The notes under the pieces are model-generated. The model worked only from the letters and a program-made list of their open reading frames with translations. It did no database searches and was not told the origin of the DNA. The translations under genes and the position numbers were made by a program. A DNA stretch of 64,000 nucleotides from Achatina immaculata (Eukaryota > Mollusca > Gastropoda > Stylommatophora > Achatinidae), in the NCBI GenBank assembly GCA_009760885.1, contig CM019692.1:45879430-45943429 (forward strand). The letters are read 5' to 3'. Within the stretch, counting starts at the first letter, position 1. Every line of letters begins with the position of its first letter. Positions 1 to 11,944 of this stretch are shown here, piece after piece.

Positions 1-339
1 GTCCCATGCGAAGGCCCGTGGTTCATTTCCAGCAGTTACGCCCAGTCACTCAGACGTAGAAATGGGGCCCAGGGCTTTCTAGGGGGGCAAAAGGAAAGGC
101 TTAATGCTGATCACACTGCCCTCTAGTGTGCTGTCAGGTCAAGGAACATATTGACACTAACACACAACAGCCATAAATGCCCATGTAGCACAGTAAGAAT
201 ACTTTAAAAACAGCAACAGCAACAACAACAACAACAAAACAGAATGATACAGCGGTACATATACTCTCCTTGGTCCTTTCACACATTAAAGAAAAAGAAC
301 GTTTAACCATTCCCCTCTTCATACATTAAAAGAGAAAAA

Positions 340-715
340 AAAACATTCTTACCATTCACAAAAGAACATTTCACCATGCCATCCTTCACAAATTAAAGGC
401 AAGAATATGTCCATATTCCGCCCTTCACACTTCAAAGAAAAGAACATTTCGCCATGCCACCTTTCACAAATTAAATGCAAGAATATGTTCTCATTCCGCC
501 CTTCACACTTCAAACAAAAGAATATTTCGCCATGCCACCTTTCACACATTATAGAAAAGAACATGTCACCATGCCACCTTTCACAAATTAAATGCAAGAA
601 TATGTTCTCATTCCGCCCTTCACACTTCAAAAGAAAAGAACATTTCACCATGCCACCCTTCACACATTATAGAAAAGAACATTTCACCATGCCACCCTTC
701 ACACATTATAGAAAA
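340..715. repeat. 39-bp satellite array (copy 1)
   Basis: Tandem units of about 39 bp with core acattatagaaaagaacat followed by ttcaccatgccacctttcac. They are interspersed with related units containing aattaaatgcaagaatatg. Because 39 is a multiple of three and the units lack stops, long repetitive open frames run along both strands. They have the exact 13-residue periodicity expected from the DNA repeat and are not evidence of a protein. Confidence 0.9.
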
Positions 716-752
716 AAAAAAATTTCGCACTTCATTCTTCTCACAGTAAACA

Positions 753-1420
753 TTTTTTAAAATTTATTTGTGTAAAACAATAATGCAAGCAGCAGTCCAT
801 ACACGAACAAGGAACGATACAATTTGTACCTCGAACCCACAATACTCTCAGAAACTGCAGCACAGAAACGTTGGCCAAAGTGGTCTATCTAATTCTCCCA
901 TTTCAGAGAACCAAAAACATCAGTTTGGAAGATGTCAGAGAAACGAATGCCGCAGTAAACGGGATCGCTGCCCTCACACAGTCTAACCCGAACGTAATTG
1001 GATATTTTATCCACAGTTTTAGAATGTATTTATTTCTGGCAGATTTCTGGGTGTGAACAAACATTCGGATAAAACAAACAATAAACAGACTTACGTTATC
1101 GCTTGGAAATGTCCTGCCTATATGGGGCGGAATCTGATTATTTCAGGAGATAAGTTTCCATGTTTGTAGAATTTAGCTTTATTGCATTCATTTTCCTGCT
1201 GTATCTTGATTAGTACTGTTACATCTGCCAGCTTTCGAAATATGTGTCCCGAACTTAGGAAATGAACTAAAGCTGATGATAGCATTTGTAACGGTGACAG
1301 GTCAAGGCCATTGTTTTCACGCAGAAGTATGTTGCAAGTGTCAGCCCTGACTTTTTTTGTTTTTTTGCTGAATAAATAAGAGTCGCGTCAAAAAGATGTA
1401 CCCGTTTATTATTTATTTAC
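753..1420. other. Spacer in duplicated unit, no gene
   Basis: AT-rich single-copy spacer between the two satellites of copy 1, repeated almost unchanged at 2680-3349. Short open frames occur, but they differ between the two copies and resemble nothing recognisable. Confidence 0.5.
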
Positions 1421-1757
1421 AACAGGCTGTATGAAAGAAGTAACAGGCTGTATGAAAGAAATAACAGAATGTATGAAAGAAGTAACAGGCTTTATGAAAG
1501 AAGTAACAGGCTGTATGAAAGAAATAACAGACTGTATGAAAGAAGTAACAGGCTGTATGAAAGAAGTAACAGGCTGTATGAAAGAAGTAACAGGCTGTAT
1601 GAAAGAAATAACAGACTGTATGAAAGAAGTAACAGACTGTATGAAAGAAGTAACAGGCTGTATGAAAGAAATAACAGACTGTATGAAAGAAGTAGCAGGC
1701 TGTATGAAAGAAATAACAGACTGTATGAAAGAAGTAGCAGGTTGTATGAAAGAAGTA
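1421..1757. repeat. 21-bp satellite array (copy 1)
   Basis: About 16 tandem units of aacaggctgtatgaaagaag plus t. Variants change single bases (aata for agta, gact for ggct). The period of 21 keeps several frames open with a seven-residue repeat. There is no sign of a gene. Confidence 0.92.
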
Positions 1758-1999
1758 AAGGCTTAATGCTGATCACACTGCCCTCTAGTGTGCTGTCAGC
1801 TCAAGGAACATACTGACACTAACACACAACAGCCATAAATGCCCATGTAGCACAGTAAGAATACTTTAAAAACAGCACCAGCAACAACAAAACAACAAAA
1901 CAGAATGATACAGTGGTACGTATACTCTCCTTGGTCCTTTCACACATTAAAGAAAAAGAACGTTTAACCATTCCCCTCTTCATACATTAAAAGAGAAAA

Positions 2000-2645
2000 A
2001 AAACATTCTTACCATTCACAAAAGAACATTTCACCATGCCATCCTTCACAAATTAAAGGCAAGAATATGTCCATATTCCGCCCTTCACACTTCAAAGAAA
2101 AGAACATTTCGCCATGCCACCTTTCACACATTATAGAAAAGAACATTTCACCATGCCACCTTTCACAAATTAAATGCAAGAATATGTTCTCATTCCGCCC
2201 TTCACACTTAAAAGAAAAGAACATTTCACCATGCCACCTTTCACACATTATAGAAAAGAACATTTCACCATGCCACCTTTCACAAATTAAATGCAAGAAT
2301 ATGTTCTCATTCCGCCCTTCACACTTAAAAGAAAAGAACATTTCAACATGCCACCTTTCACACTTAAAAGAAAAGAACATTTCACCATGCCACCCTTCAC
2401 ACATTATAGAAAAGAACATTTCACCATGCCACCTTTCACACATTATAGAAAAGAACATTTCGCCATGCCACCTTTCACACATTATAGAAAAGAACATTTC
2501 ACCATGCCACCTTTCACACATTTTAGAAAAGAACATTTCACCATGCCACCCTTCACACATTATAGAAAAGAACATTTCACCATGCCACCTTTCACACATT
2601 ATAGAAAAGAACATTTCGCCATGCCACCCTTCACACATTATATAA
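2000..2645. repeat. 39-bp satellite array (copy 2)
   Basis: Same 39-bp family as at 340-715, longer and more homogeneous: at least seven consecutive near-identical units lie between 2380 and 2645. The open frames on both strands (up to about 216 codons on the minus strand) are a by-product of the period. Confidence 0.9.
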
Positions 2646-3349
2646 AAAACATTTCGCACTTCATTCTTCTCACAGTAAACATTTTTAAAAATTTGTTTTT
2701 GTAAAACAATAATGCAAGCAGCAGTCCATACACGAACAAGGAACGATACAATTTGTACCTCGAAACCACAATACTCTCAGAAACTGTAGCACAGAAACGT
2801 TGGCCAAAGTGGTCTATCTAATTCTCCCATTTCAGAGAACCAAAAACATCAGTTTGGAACATGTCAGAGAAACGAATGCCGCAGTAAACGGGATCGCTGC
2901 CCTCACATAGTCTAACCCGAACGTAATTGGATATTTTATCCACAGTTTTAGAATGTATTTATTTCTGGCAGATTTCTGGGTGTGAACAAACATTCCGATA
3001 AAACAAACAATAAACAGACTTACGTTATCACTTGGAAATGTCCTGCCTATATGGGGCGGAATCTGATTATTTCAGGAGATAAGTTTCCATGTTTGTAGAA
3101 TTTAGCTTTATTGCATTCATTTTCCTGCTGTATCTTGATTAGTGCTGTTACATCTGCCAGCTTTCGAAATATGTGTCCCGAACTTAGGAAATGAACTAAA
3201 GCTGATGATAGCATTTGTAACGGTGACAGGTCAAGGCCATTGTTTTCACGCAGAAGTATGTTGCAAGTGTCGGCCCTGACTTTTTTTGTTTTTTGCTGAA
3301 TAAATAGGAGTCGCGTCAAAAAGATGTACCCCTTTATTATTTATTTCCA

Positions 3350-3600
3350 ACAGGCTGTATGAAAGAAGTAGCAGGCTGTATGAAAGAAGTAGCAGGCTGT
3401 ATGAAAGAAGTAACAGGCTGTATGAAAGAAGTAGCAGGCTGTATGAAAGAAGTAACAGGCTGTATGAAAGAAGTAGCAGGCTGTATGAAAGAAGCAGCAG
3501 GCTGTATGAAAGAACTAACAGGCTGTATGAAAGAAGTAGCAGGCTGTATGAAAGAAGTAACAGGCTGTGTGAAAGAAGTAACAGGGTGCGTGAGGGAAGT
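3350..3600. repeat. 21-bp satellite array (copy 2)
   Basis: About 12 units of the same 21-bp repeat as at 1421-1757, with a higher share of gtagca variants. The last units degrade (ggctgtgtgaaag, gggtgcgtgaggg) before unique sequence resumes near 3600. Confidence 0.92.
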
Positions 3601-4040
3601 AGTGTTGTCATCCCACCCCCTCCTTTTTGCTCACCAACCCCCCTCCTATCCCGCAAAAAAAGCACAGAAAATGTTAATGTTTCAGTTATCAACCATATTT
3701 TTAAGGCAGCTGTTCAAAGGAGTGACATAAAGAAGGGGGGGGGGGGATAGAAATAAATTGTAGTGGAGTAAAATGCCATCAAGGTTAAAGTTTAATTAAA
3801 GAGTTAGATTTTTCGGGTCAGAGTTAAGGTTTAGGGTTAAGAATAAAAGGGTTAGAGTTAGGGTATATATGTTGGTATATTCAATGATAAACTATTACTT
3901 GGCAAAGATTTTGAGAATGGAGAATAACATTTATTGTTCATGATTCATTTGTAATCGCATTTAACTGTTACTTATTCGATTTTTCACTTTTTAAATACTT
4001 TTCTTAAATAAACATATCTGACTAAATTCTCTGTTTAGTC
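3601..4040. other. Non-coding stretch with telomere-like motifs
   Basis: No gene is seen. A G-run lies at 3736-3747. At about 3795-3872 several imperfect TTAGGG-like hexamers occur (ggtttagggttaag, gggttagagttaggg). They are too few and too irregular to be called a telomeric array. Confidence 0.5.
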
Positions 4041-4972
4041 ATTCCTTCAATGTGGTATTTGTGTCACTTCTTCGTTATGCCATTCCTTCAATACGGTATT
4101 TGTGTCACTTCTTCGTTATGCCATTCCTTCAATATGGCATTTGTGTCACTTCTTCATTATGTCATTCCTTCAATATGGCATTTGTGTCACTTCTTCGTTA
4201 TGCCATTCCTTCAATATGATATTTGTGTCACTTCTTCGTTATGTCATTCCTTCAATATGGTATTTGCGTCACTTCTTCGTTATGTCATTCCTTCAATATG
4301 GTATTTGTGTCACTTCTTCGTTATGCCATTCCTTCAGTACGGTATTTGTGTCACTTCTTCGTTATGTCATTCCTTCAATACGGTATTTGTGTCACTTCAT
4401 CGTTATGTCATTCCTTCAATACGGTATTTGTGTCACTTCATCGTTATGTCATTCCTTCAATACGGTATTTGTGTCACTTCTTCGTTATGTCATTCCTTCA
4501 ATACGGTATTTGTGTCACTTCATCATTATGTCATTCCTTCAATACGGTATTTGTGTCACTTCTTCGTTATGTCATTCCTTCAATACGGTATTTGTGTCAC
4601 TTCATCGTTATGTCATTCCTTCAATACGGTATTGTGTCACTTCATCGTTATGTCATTCCTTCAATACGGTATTTGTGTCACTTCTTCGTTATGTCATTCC
4701 TTCAATACGGTATTTGTGTCACTTCATCGTTATGTCATTCCTTCAATACGGTATTTGTGTCACTTCTTCGTTATGTCATTCCTTCAATACGGTATTTGTG
4801 TCACTTCATCGTTATGTCATTCCTTCAATACGGTATTTGTGTCACTTCATCGTTATGTCATTCCTTCAATACGGTATTTGTGTCACTTCATCGTTATGTC
4901 ATTCCTTCAATACGGTATTTGTGTCACTTCTTCGTTATGTCATTCCTTCAATACGGTATTTGTGTCACTCAG
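4041..4972. repeat. 41-bp satellite array, about 22 copies
   Basis: Tandem 41-bp units with core ttatgtcattccttcaatac followed by ggtatttgtgtcacttc. Early units have 'tatgg' where later ones have 'tacgg', and the t/a before tcgtta alternates, so higher-order structure may exist. One unit near 4631 lacks a base. Since 41 is not a multiple of three and no forward frame of the unit has a stop, all three + frames stay open for 800-1000 bp. Confidence 0.95.
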
Positions 4973-6099
4973 TCCCAGAAGTGGGCTTTTTTTCTGGCAC
5001 CAGCACACCAAAAAAGCCCCCGGGGTCCACCTAGCCTCTAAAAATGAGTACCAGAGAAATATGGGAAGCTAAATGTGGCTAGGCGTGACACTGACCACAT
5101 CGCAGTTTCATGTGCAGAAATTCGTGGAACTACGGGCCTAACACCGTATCTCCAATATACTGTACCTTAATTGCATGGAAAAGGGAATTTTACATTTTAT
5201 CTTCCGTTATGTCACTCCTTTGATGCACGCATTATTTTAGATTGCAATCCATTTTATCTAGATGACGGCATAGGAAAATGAATGGTCCGTATATATATAT
5301 ATATTGTACACCGCATGGTGCTGCTAGGCAACTGTACTATGGTGAAGTAGTGAGGGTTTTTATTAAAATCTTAGCCTGGATGGAAGGACCCACCTTGTTG
5401 ATCATGGTACCTTCCGTGCCAGGTAACTTACCTGAATTTTTTTTTTTTTAAGACGACGAAAACAACAGGCCGTGACCCGGTGGTACCGCAAGCCAGGTCC
5501 ACCCTTAATGAACCTTAATGGATCATGTCCTCGGCATTCAATGTGCAGGTCAGGCCTCGAACATCTCACTTTGTTAAAAAAATAACCACGCTTTTGTTTT
5601 AACCAAAGGGCATGTTGATCAGGGTACCTGCCAAGAGGATACTTTGACCTCAGCCACTTCTCAGCTGAATTTTTTAAAAAAAACTTTTTTTTTTCTATTT
5701 CCAGAAATATTTTACATGGCATTCAAATAAAAATGTACATATTTATATACATGCATAGTTGCATAATAAAGGATGTTTTGAAATTAAAACATATAAATTG
5801 TGATGAAATGTGGTGTATGTTAATGAGATACAATTTTCATGGGAGTGTAGATGAAAAAAAAAGTGACGTCAATGTTTCAAATGTTTGTTCAAAGATTTAG
5901 CTGATATTCTGGACTCAGTCTGCCCGACGGCCATCGTCACTCCTTTCGGAGACGGGCAGCGTCTGGCGGGAGATTAAAAGGAAATCTTGGTAATAATTTT
6001 GTTTTTATGTTTGTGAAATGAGCATATATAATTACACATGCATAGTTACACAATCGTCGGGTATTTGGAAATAGATATGTTCTTACCTGAATGGTCGGT
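4973..6099. other. Intergenic stretch, no gene recognised
   Basis: Contains a (TA)n run at about 5290-5304 and poly-T/A runs near 5440 and 5680. There is also a loose duplication of segments beginning tgatcatggtacc (5400) and tgatcagggtacc (5613). A GC-rich patch with inverted-repeat character (gcccgacgg / agacgggcagcg) lies at 5920-5965. No coding similarity was recognised. Confidence 0.4.
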
Positions 6100-8764
6100 A
6101 TAGTAAAACATCAAAAGCATTACTAGGCTACAATCCAGTAAGTGACAGAATCCTCACAATCAGACTTAAGGGCACTCCTAGAAGTGTGACAATCATCCAG
6201 ATATATGCACCTACATCAGCAGCAGAAGAAGAGGAAGTAGAAGACTTTTATAACACACTGCAAACGACGATAGACCAGGTGCGGGAAAATGATATTGTAT
6301 TAATAATGGGGGATTTTAATGCAAAGATTGGTACAGAAAGAGCAGAAGATGAAGGACATGTTGTAGGGAAATTTAGTATAGGACATAGAAATGGGGCAGG
6401 TGACAATCTAATAGCGCTTTGCATGAAAACGAGCTACTGATTGCTAACACATTTTTTAAAAAACATCCAAGAAGGCTTAACACAAGGACATCACCTGATG
6501 AGAAAACCAAGAATCAAATAGATTACATTTTAGTGCAAAGAAGGTGCAGATCAAGTTTAACATCAGCAAAAACTTTACCAGGTGCTGATTGTGACACGGA
6601 CCATGAGTTATTAGTAGCAGACATGAAGATACAGATAAAAAAAAAGACATTTGGAGGATTAAGACCACTCCGCTTTGATCTTACAAAAATACCAGAACAA
6701 TATGGTATAGAAGTGAAGAACCGTTTCGAAATCTTGATGGCTGTACAGAAGGAGATGACACTGGATTAATTGGCTACACAGGCCAGAGATATCTTAATAA
6801 CAACAGCTAAAGACATGGTTCCAGTAAAGAAAACACAAAAGAATGGATGGATTACAGCAGACACACTAGAACTGATAAAACAACCTAGAGAAATGAAGAC
6901 GCAATGGAAAGTGACAAACAACAACAAAGAGGAATATAAATCTTTAAACAAATTAAATACGAAGAAGCATAAGAAAAGAAAAAAAACCAATACATACAAG
7001 ATTGTTGTGAAATAATAGAAGGACATCAGACGTGTGGAAGAGATAGTGAAATGTTTAAAGAAATGAAGACAGTGACGAGAAATGTCACACCTAAGTTAAA
7101 TGTAATTTGTGACAAGATGGAGAATACCTTGACAGAGACAGAGGAAATTCTGGAAAGATGGAAGGAATATTGCAGAGGAATGTATGAAATAACTGACTGT
7201 GAAAGCAGAAATAAACAGTGTGAATTATTATTGGAGGAGAAAGAACCCGAACCGACAATAGAAGAAGTTTTATGGGCAATAAAGAATCTGAAATATGGTA
7301 AATCACCAGGATGTGAGGAGATACTAGCTGAACTTATTAAAGCAGGAGGAAAGGAATGTGCAAAAATCTGTCATACACTATGTAAAAAGATATGGCATTC
7401 AGGTACTTGGCCAAAAGAATGGAAAAGAACTGTATTCATACCACTGCCAAAAAAAGGGTAACCTGAAATTATGCACAAACTACAGAACTGTTGCCCTGAT
7501 TATTCATGCCAGTAAAATTCTGTTAAAAATCATAATGGGTAGACTTCGTAAAAAAATAGAAGAAGAAGTCAATATGGTCCAAGCTGGTTTCAGGCAGGGA
7601 AGAAGATCAAGAGATCAGATATTCAATATACGAGTAATAATAGAGAAATGCAGAGAGTTTAATGTGAATCTATATTTAGCCTTTATAGACTACTCAAAGG
7701 CATTTGATTCTGTACAACACCAGAAACTTTGGGAAATAATGAAAAAATGGGATTTCCAACACATTTGATAAATTAGCATCACTGCTGTATGTAGATCAAC
7801 AGGCAGCAGTAAGAATAAATGGTGAAACAACAACTTGGTTTGACACAAAACTAAGGGGTGCATATTGTCGCCTTACTTATTTAACTTGTATACTGAAAAT
7901 ATAATGAGGAATGTTAGAGAAGATGTAGACACAGAAAGTTACGATGCCATAACAACTGAGATTATGAAATATCAGAGATTAGATATGCTGATGACGCAGT
8001 ATTACTGTCCACAACACAAAAAGGAATGGAAAAACTAATTATGTCAGTCCGTAGGAACAGCAAAGAGCAGAACCTCTATCTTAATGCAAAGAAAACTAAA
8101 TTGATGACAACTTACAAAACAAACAAGGCAGCTAAAATATGTGTCAATGAGGAAAAACTGGAAGAAGTGGAGAGTTTTGAATATCTTGGATCACTGCTAA
8201 CTAATAATGGAGATACAATGAGGGAAATTAAAAGGAGGGCATCTATCGCTCTTCAGAAAGTAAAACACCTAAGGAATCTGTGGAGATGAACAAACAGAAC
8301 TACACAAAAAAGATTTTTAAGGGCATGCATTTTCCCATCGCCACAAATGCCTGTGAGACCTGGACACTTAACAAAACAGCTAAGAAACACATAAATGCCT
8401 ATGAATGTAAATGTTACAGAAGAGTTCTTCAAATATCGTGGACACAAAAAAGAACAAATATATCCATACTACAAAACTTAATATTGAAGAAGGCTGGCTA
8501 GTAAAGAGTATTAAAGAGAGAAAACTTATATATTTTGGACACATTAAACGTCATGATAGTCTAGAAAAGACCGTCTTGAAAGGGTACATAATGGGAAAAG
8601 AAAGAGAGGAAGACCAAGGCGAAGATGGCTGCAAGACATCGTTGATGATCTGCAGATGGATGCATCAGCAGCAGGCCATCTTGCTCACAACCGAGAGGCT
8701 TACAGGAGTGCTGTTAAGGAGGCAAAGTTCCGCAAGGGACATGCACATGAATGAGTGAATGAAT
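6100..8764 (+). pseudogene. Decayed RTE-like LINE, family gamma (EN + RT)
   Basis: A 5'-truncated non-LTR retrotransposon. APE-type endonuclease remnants include IIQIYAPTSAAEEEE (6190-6236), the catalytic-loop-like IMGDFNAKIG (6303-6332) and NQIDYILVQRR (6511-6543). Reverse transcriptase follows: SPGCEEILAELIKAG (7300s), PKEWKRTVFIPLPKKG, QAGFRQGRRSRDQIF, motif A AFIDYSKAFDSVQ (7680s), a YADDAVLL motif C near 7980-8010, then VESFEYLGSLLTNNGDTM (8170-8222). The C-terminal region ends near 8758. At least six frameshifts or stops split it, so it is not functional. The tail is atgaatgagtgaatgaatg. A related truncated copy lies at 30163-31094. Confidence 0.88.
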
Positions 8765-8769
8765 GTTGT

Positions 8770-9203
8770 ATGGCTGAAATCGAAAAGCCTCGTTGTTTTC
8801 TATTTGTAAATATTTGTATCAGCCCTGTAAGAGATTCGCGCAAAACATATCTTTACTTTCGTATAAAGCTACCAAAAATAACTTGATGATAGGACTTTTA
8901 TTTTCTCACATACGTTTTGCGTCAGTTCTGTTTCATTTGGAAGTATTCCTCTCTAGAAGCCGTGGGGATTCATAATAGCGAAATAATTCTTTAAAGCAGC
9001 TGAGAGTTCCAACAAAGTGTTGTAAGGTTTCTTGAAAAAAAAAATTCTTGAAAAAGTTCGGCGAAGGCGGAAATCTTTCTAGGATCCGCCATGCCTGGTC
9101 TTCACGCTTCCCAGCACACCCTCACCCCTCTCCCCCTCCCCCCCCCCCCCAAAATGGGAAATGTAATCTGATATTACACACCACATCATATATTAAAACA
9201 ACG
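8770..9203. other. Intergenic stretch, no gene recognised
   Basis: Between a LINE tail and a SINE. Only short A- and C-runs (about 9139-9152) are notable. Confidence 0.4.
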
Positions 9204-9930
9204 GGGTAAAGACGCTGACCGATTAGGCAGCGACCCATAATTATTATGCCAGCGTCAGGGTTGGCGAACCATAGTTATTATGCCAACGTCAACCTTGGCG
9301 AACCATAGTTATTATGCCAGCGTCAGGGTTGGTGAACCATAGTTATTATGCCAGCGTCAACCTTGGCGAACCATAGTTATTATGCCAGCGTCAACCTTGG
9401 CGAACCATAGTTATTATGCCAGCGTCAACCTTGGCGAACCATAGTTATTATGCCAGCGTCAACCTTGGCGAACCATAGTTATTATGCCAGCGTCAGGGTT
9501 GGTGAACCATAGCTATTACGCCAGCGTCAGGATTGGCGAACTATAGCTATTATGCCAGCGTCAGGGTTAGTGACCCATAGTTATTATGCCAGCGTAAGGA
9601 TTAGCGACTCATAACTATCATGCCAGCGTTAGGGTTGGCGAACTATAACTGACCTAGACACTGTCCCACCTCTCCGTTAGCATTCCCCCCCCCCCCAGTA
9701 ACAGGCCTAGCCTGCTAACAGGGCAGGAATCGCCATAGTCCCCATGGTGGTGGAGTCTGCTAAAGATGAATTGCACATTCCCTGCTTTTTAGCTGCATTC
9801 CGGGACTGAAAAAACAGCTCCCACGCCGACACGATGTTGTGCCTCAACATCTTCACAGCATCGGCTGCAAAGAACACCAGCCCGCAGCTACAGGGAGATA
9901 GCACAAGACATGACAAGATATCAAAACCAA
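9204..9930 (+). mobile_element. SINE-like element with internal 34-bp array
   Basis: The outer parts match other copies of the same interspersed repeat (for example 61373-61725). The head is gacgctgaccgattaggcag. The body is cctagacactgtcccacctc ... cctagcctg ... ccatggtggtggagtctgc ... tgcctcaacatcttcacagc. The end is agatagcacaagacatgacaag, a short pentanucleotide tail. Between head and body lie about twelve 34-bp tandem units (9230-9650) that are absent from the other copies. The element is non-coding. Its source polymerase and ancestor RNA are unknown; 'SINE' is inferred from its size, dispersed copies on both strands and its tail. Confidence 0.75.
9230..9650. repeat. 34-bp VNTR within the SINE
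   Basis: About 12 units of cgaaccatagttattatgcc followed by agcgtcaaccttgg or agcgtcagggttgg. The unit corresponds to a piece present once in other copies of this SINE (gctagtgtcaaggttagcaa followed by accatagc), so the array arose by local expansion inside the element. Confidence 0.9.
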
Positions 9931-10225
9931 TGTCAGAGCAGGTGTCTCGCCATCTTAATGAATTCGTCGCAGCCTGTCAGATCTGCAATTTGTTTTTAGA
10001 ACATAACCCAAATAATTATAATCCTTCGTATGAACAACGAATGCGACACTGAGAAATATGAAAATATGCTTGGTGTACATTTTATTTTATTATTATTATT
10101 ATGTTCAGACAAAAAGGGTTTATACAGAAGTGGAGACACTGGAGCTCAGAAAGCTGAATGAATGAACATTTTATTTGTTCTGTTGTATTTGAAATCTTGA
10201 ATTTTATCAAGTTCTAACTCCACAT

Positions 10226-11352
10226 AAAAAACCATTAATACTGAATTTCATAGATTTTAAGAAGGCATTTGATAGCATACACAGAGATTCATTATGGAGA
10301 ATTTTATGTCTATATGGAATACCATCTAAAATTGTCAACATCATTAAGGACTTATACAATGGATATGGTTGTGCAGTCAAGACAGAAGAAGGGATGAGTG
10401 AATGGTTCCAGATTGAAACAGGCGTGAAACAAGGATGTATACTGTCTCCTTTACTTTTTGGGATTACAATAGACTTCATAATGACAAAATGCTGCACAGG
10501 TAACACAGGTATTGACTGGGTACATGGGACCCACCTAGAAGATCTTGATTTTGCTGATGACATAACTCTTATCAGTAATAATGTGAATTCCATGCAAGAA
10601 AAAACAGATGGCCTATCTTCACTGGCTAGCAAAATAGGACTTGAAATTAACAAGGACAAAACAAAGATAATGAAAATTCCCATCAATCAAAATGGAAAAA
10701 TACACATAGAAGGGACAGATATTGAAGAAGTCAATCAATTTGCATACCTTGGCAGCTACATAGACAAGGATGGTGACACTAGAAAGGAAGTTAGGATCAG
10801 AATTGCAAAAGCAGCATCAATCTTCAAGAATCTTGAGAATATATGGAATTCAAAAGTTATAAGCACAAAAACCAAGTTAAGACTATTCAATTCAAATGTA
10901 ATATCCACCCTCATTTATGCATGCGAAAGCTGGAAAACAACTAAAGAAATAGAAAAGAAATTAGACTCTTTTGAAAACAAATGCCTAAGGAAAATACTCG
11001 GCATCAAGTGGAATGAATTCAAGAACAATGCAGAGATAAGACAGATGACTGAACAACAACCAGTCTCACGGGTGATCAGGAAAAGGAGATGGACATATGT
11101 TGGTCACTTGATGAGAAGAAATGATCAGAGAATCCCAAAACAAGCTATCAAGTGGAACACAACAGGCCGAAGAAAAAGGGGCAGACCGCGTGAAACTCTA
11201 AAGAGGACATTATTAAGAGAGGCCAAGTTAACAGGCGTAACATCCTTTGATGAGGTTGAAAGACTCGCCGAAGAGAGGAAAAATTGGCGAACTACTTTGC
11301 GAGCCCTATGTGACGTCTAACGGCACGGGAAGGATATAAGATATAAGATAAG
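10226..11352 (+). pseudogene. 5'-truncated LINE, family alpha, RT C-terminal half
   Basis: An open frame of over 1 kb runs from the truncation point to the stop at 11318-11320. It starts within RT motif A (LILNFIDFKKAFDSIHRDSL) and continues through QTGVKQGC-type motif B (IETGVKQGCILSPLLFG), motif C LDFADDITLIS, QFAYLGSYIDKDGDTRKEV, the C-terminal LRKILGIKWNEF, and a basic HLMRRNDQRIPKQ and RRKRGRPRETLKRT region. No internal stop is present, so it is a young insertion. The 3' tail is ataagatataagataag. A 10-bp target duplication, aactccacat, flanks it (10216-10225 and 11353-11362). It lacks the endonuclease and cannot move on its own. Confidence 0.93.
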
Positions 11353-11362
11353 AACTCCACAT

Positions 11363-11944
11363 ATAACGATTGCAGATATTTATATCATCTGACATGTTGA
11401 CGTTTACTTTAGCATTCTTTCTCTAGATTCCACGATGATGCTGTGGTTAGATATGGCGTTTGCTTCTCTGTTAAACAGACTAATTTATTTCAAATACGTT
11501 CCACATATTTTTTTTTTAGTTGGAAGACAAACATTCCTTCCGAATGCAGGTCATATTGCGCTGACACAGCTGATCAAAGGTCACGATCTTCATCCAGGAA
11601 CATCTTTCTCGGGTGCACACAAACGCGCGAGAAGCTGAGTTTATCATGCGGAATAACTTAGTCACGAATGACTCATAACCTGACATTATCTTTGCGATTA
11701 TTTCCCTTTAGAGTGTACACGTATACCATTAGTTAATCATGGCATTACGACATTATGACGTACTGGCGACATCTACGCCTCTCTAATTGCCGGTAGTAGA
11801 ACGCACATACTTTGGAAGGACTAAATGTTAGGATTGCGAGCATTGTTGTTGTTCACTTTATAGCAGTTACTATTTGTCGGGACGAGAAATTTGACACTTC
11901 AGGCATGAGGCCTTGGAACTCATATTTGTCTCTAAACTGACGAC
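11363..11944. other. Intergenic stretch, no gene recognised
   Basis: Ordinary mixed-composition sequence. Short overlapping open frames at about 11435-11661 have no recognisable domain. Confidence 0.4.

Larger units (their letters stand above)
96..1757. repeat. Tandem segmental duplication, copy 1
   Basis: This block and the next one (1758-3600) are two head-to-tail copies of the same sequence. The segment beginning gcttaatgctgatcac recurs 1662 bp later, and after the first internal array the offset rises to about 1928 bp because copy 2 carries a longer array. Order inside each copy: about 240 bp of spacer, a 39-bp satellite, about 650 bp of spacer, then a 21-bp satellite. The spacers differ at only a few positions between copies, so the duplication looks recent. 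No gene is recognised in the spacers. Confidence 0.9.
1758..3600. repeat. Tandem segmental duplication, copy 2
   Basis: Second copy of the unit at 96-1757. It begins exactly where the 21-bp satellite of copy 1 ends. Its 39-bp array (about 2000-2645) is roughly 267 bp longer than that of copy 1, and its 21-bp array (3350-3600) is shorter, so the arrays changed length after the large duplication. Confidence 0.9.

Noticed and set aside
349..2659. Long repetitive open frames on both strands
   Set aside because: They follow exactly the 39-bp and 21-bp DNA periods, which are multiples of three. There is no start context, splice structure or domain.
4050..5072. A 340-codon open frame and two parallel ones
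   Set aside because: All three forward frames are open because the 41-bp unit has no stops; this is satellite DNA.
9230..9650. CRISPR-like look of evenly spaced repeats
   Set aside because: There are no unique spacers between units and no cas genes, and the sequence is eukaryotic. It is a simple tandem array.
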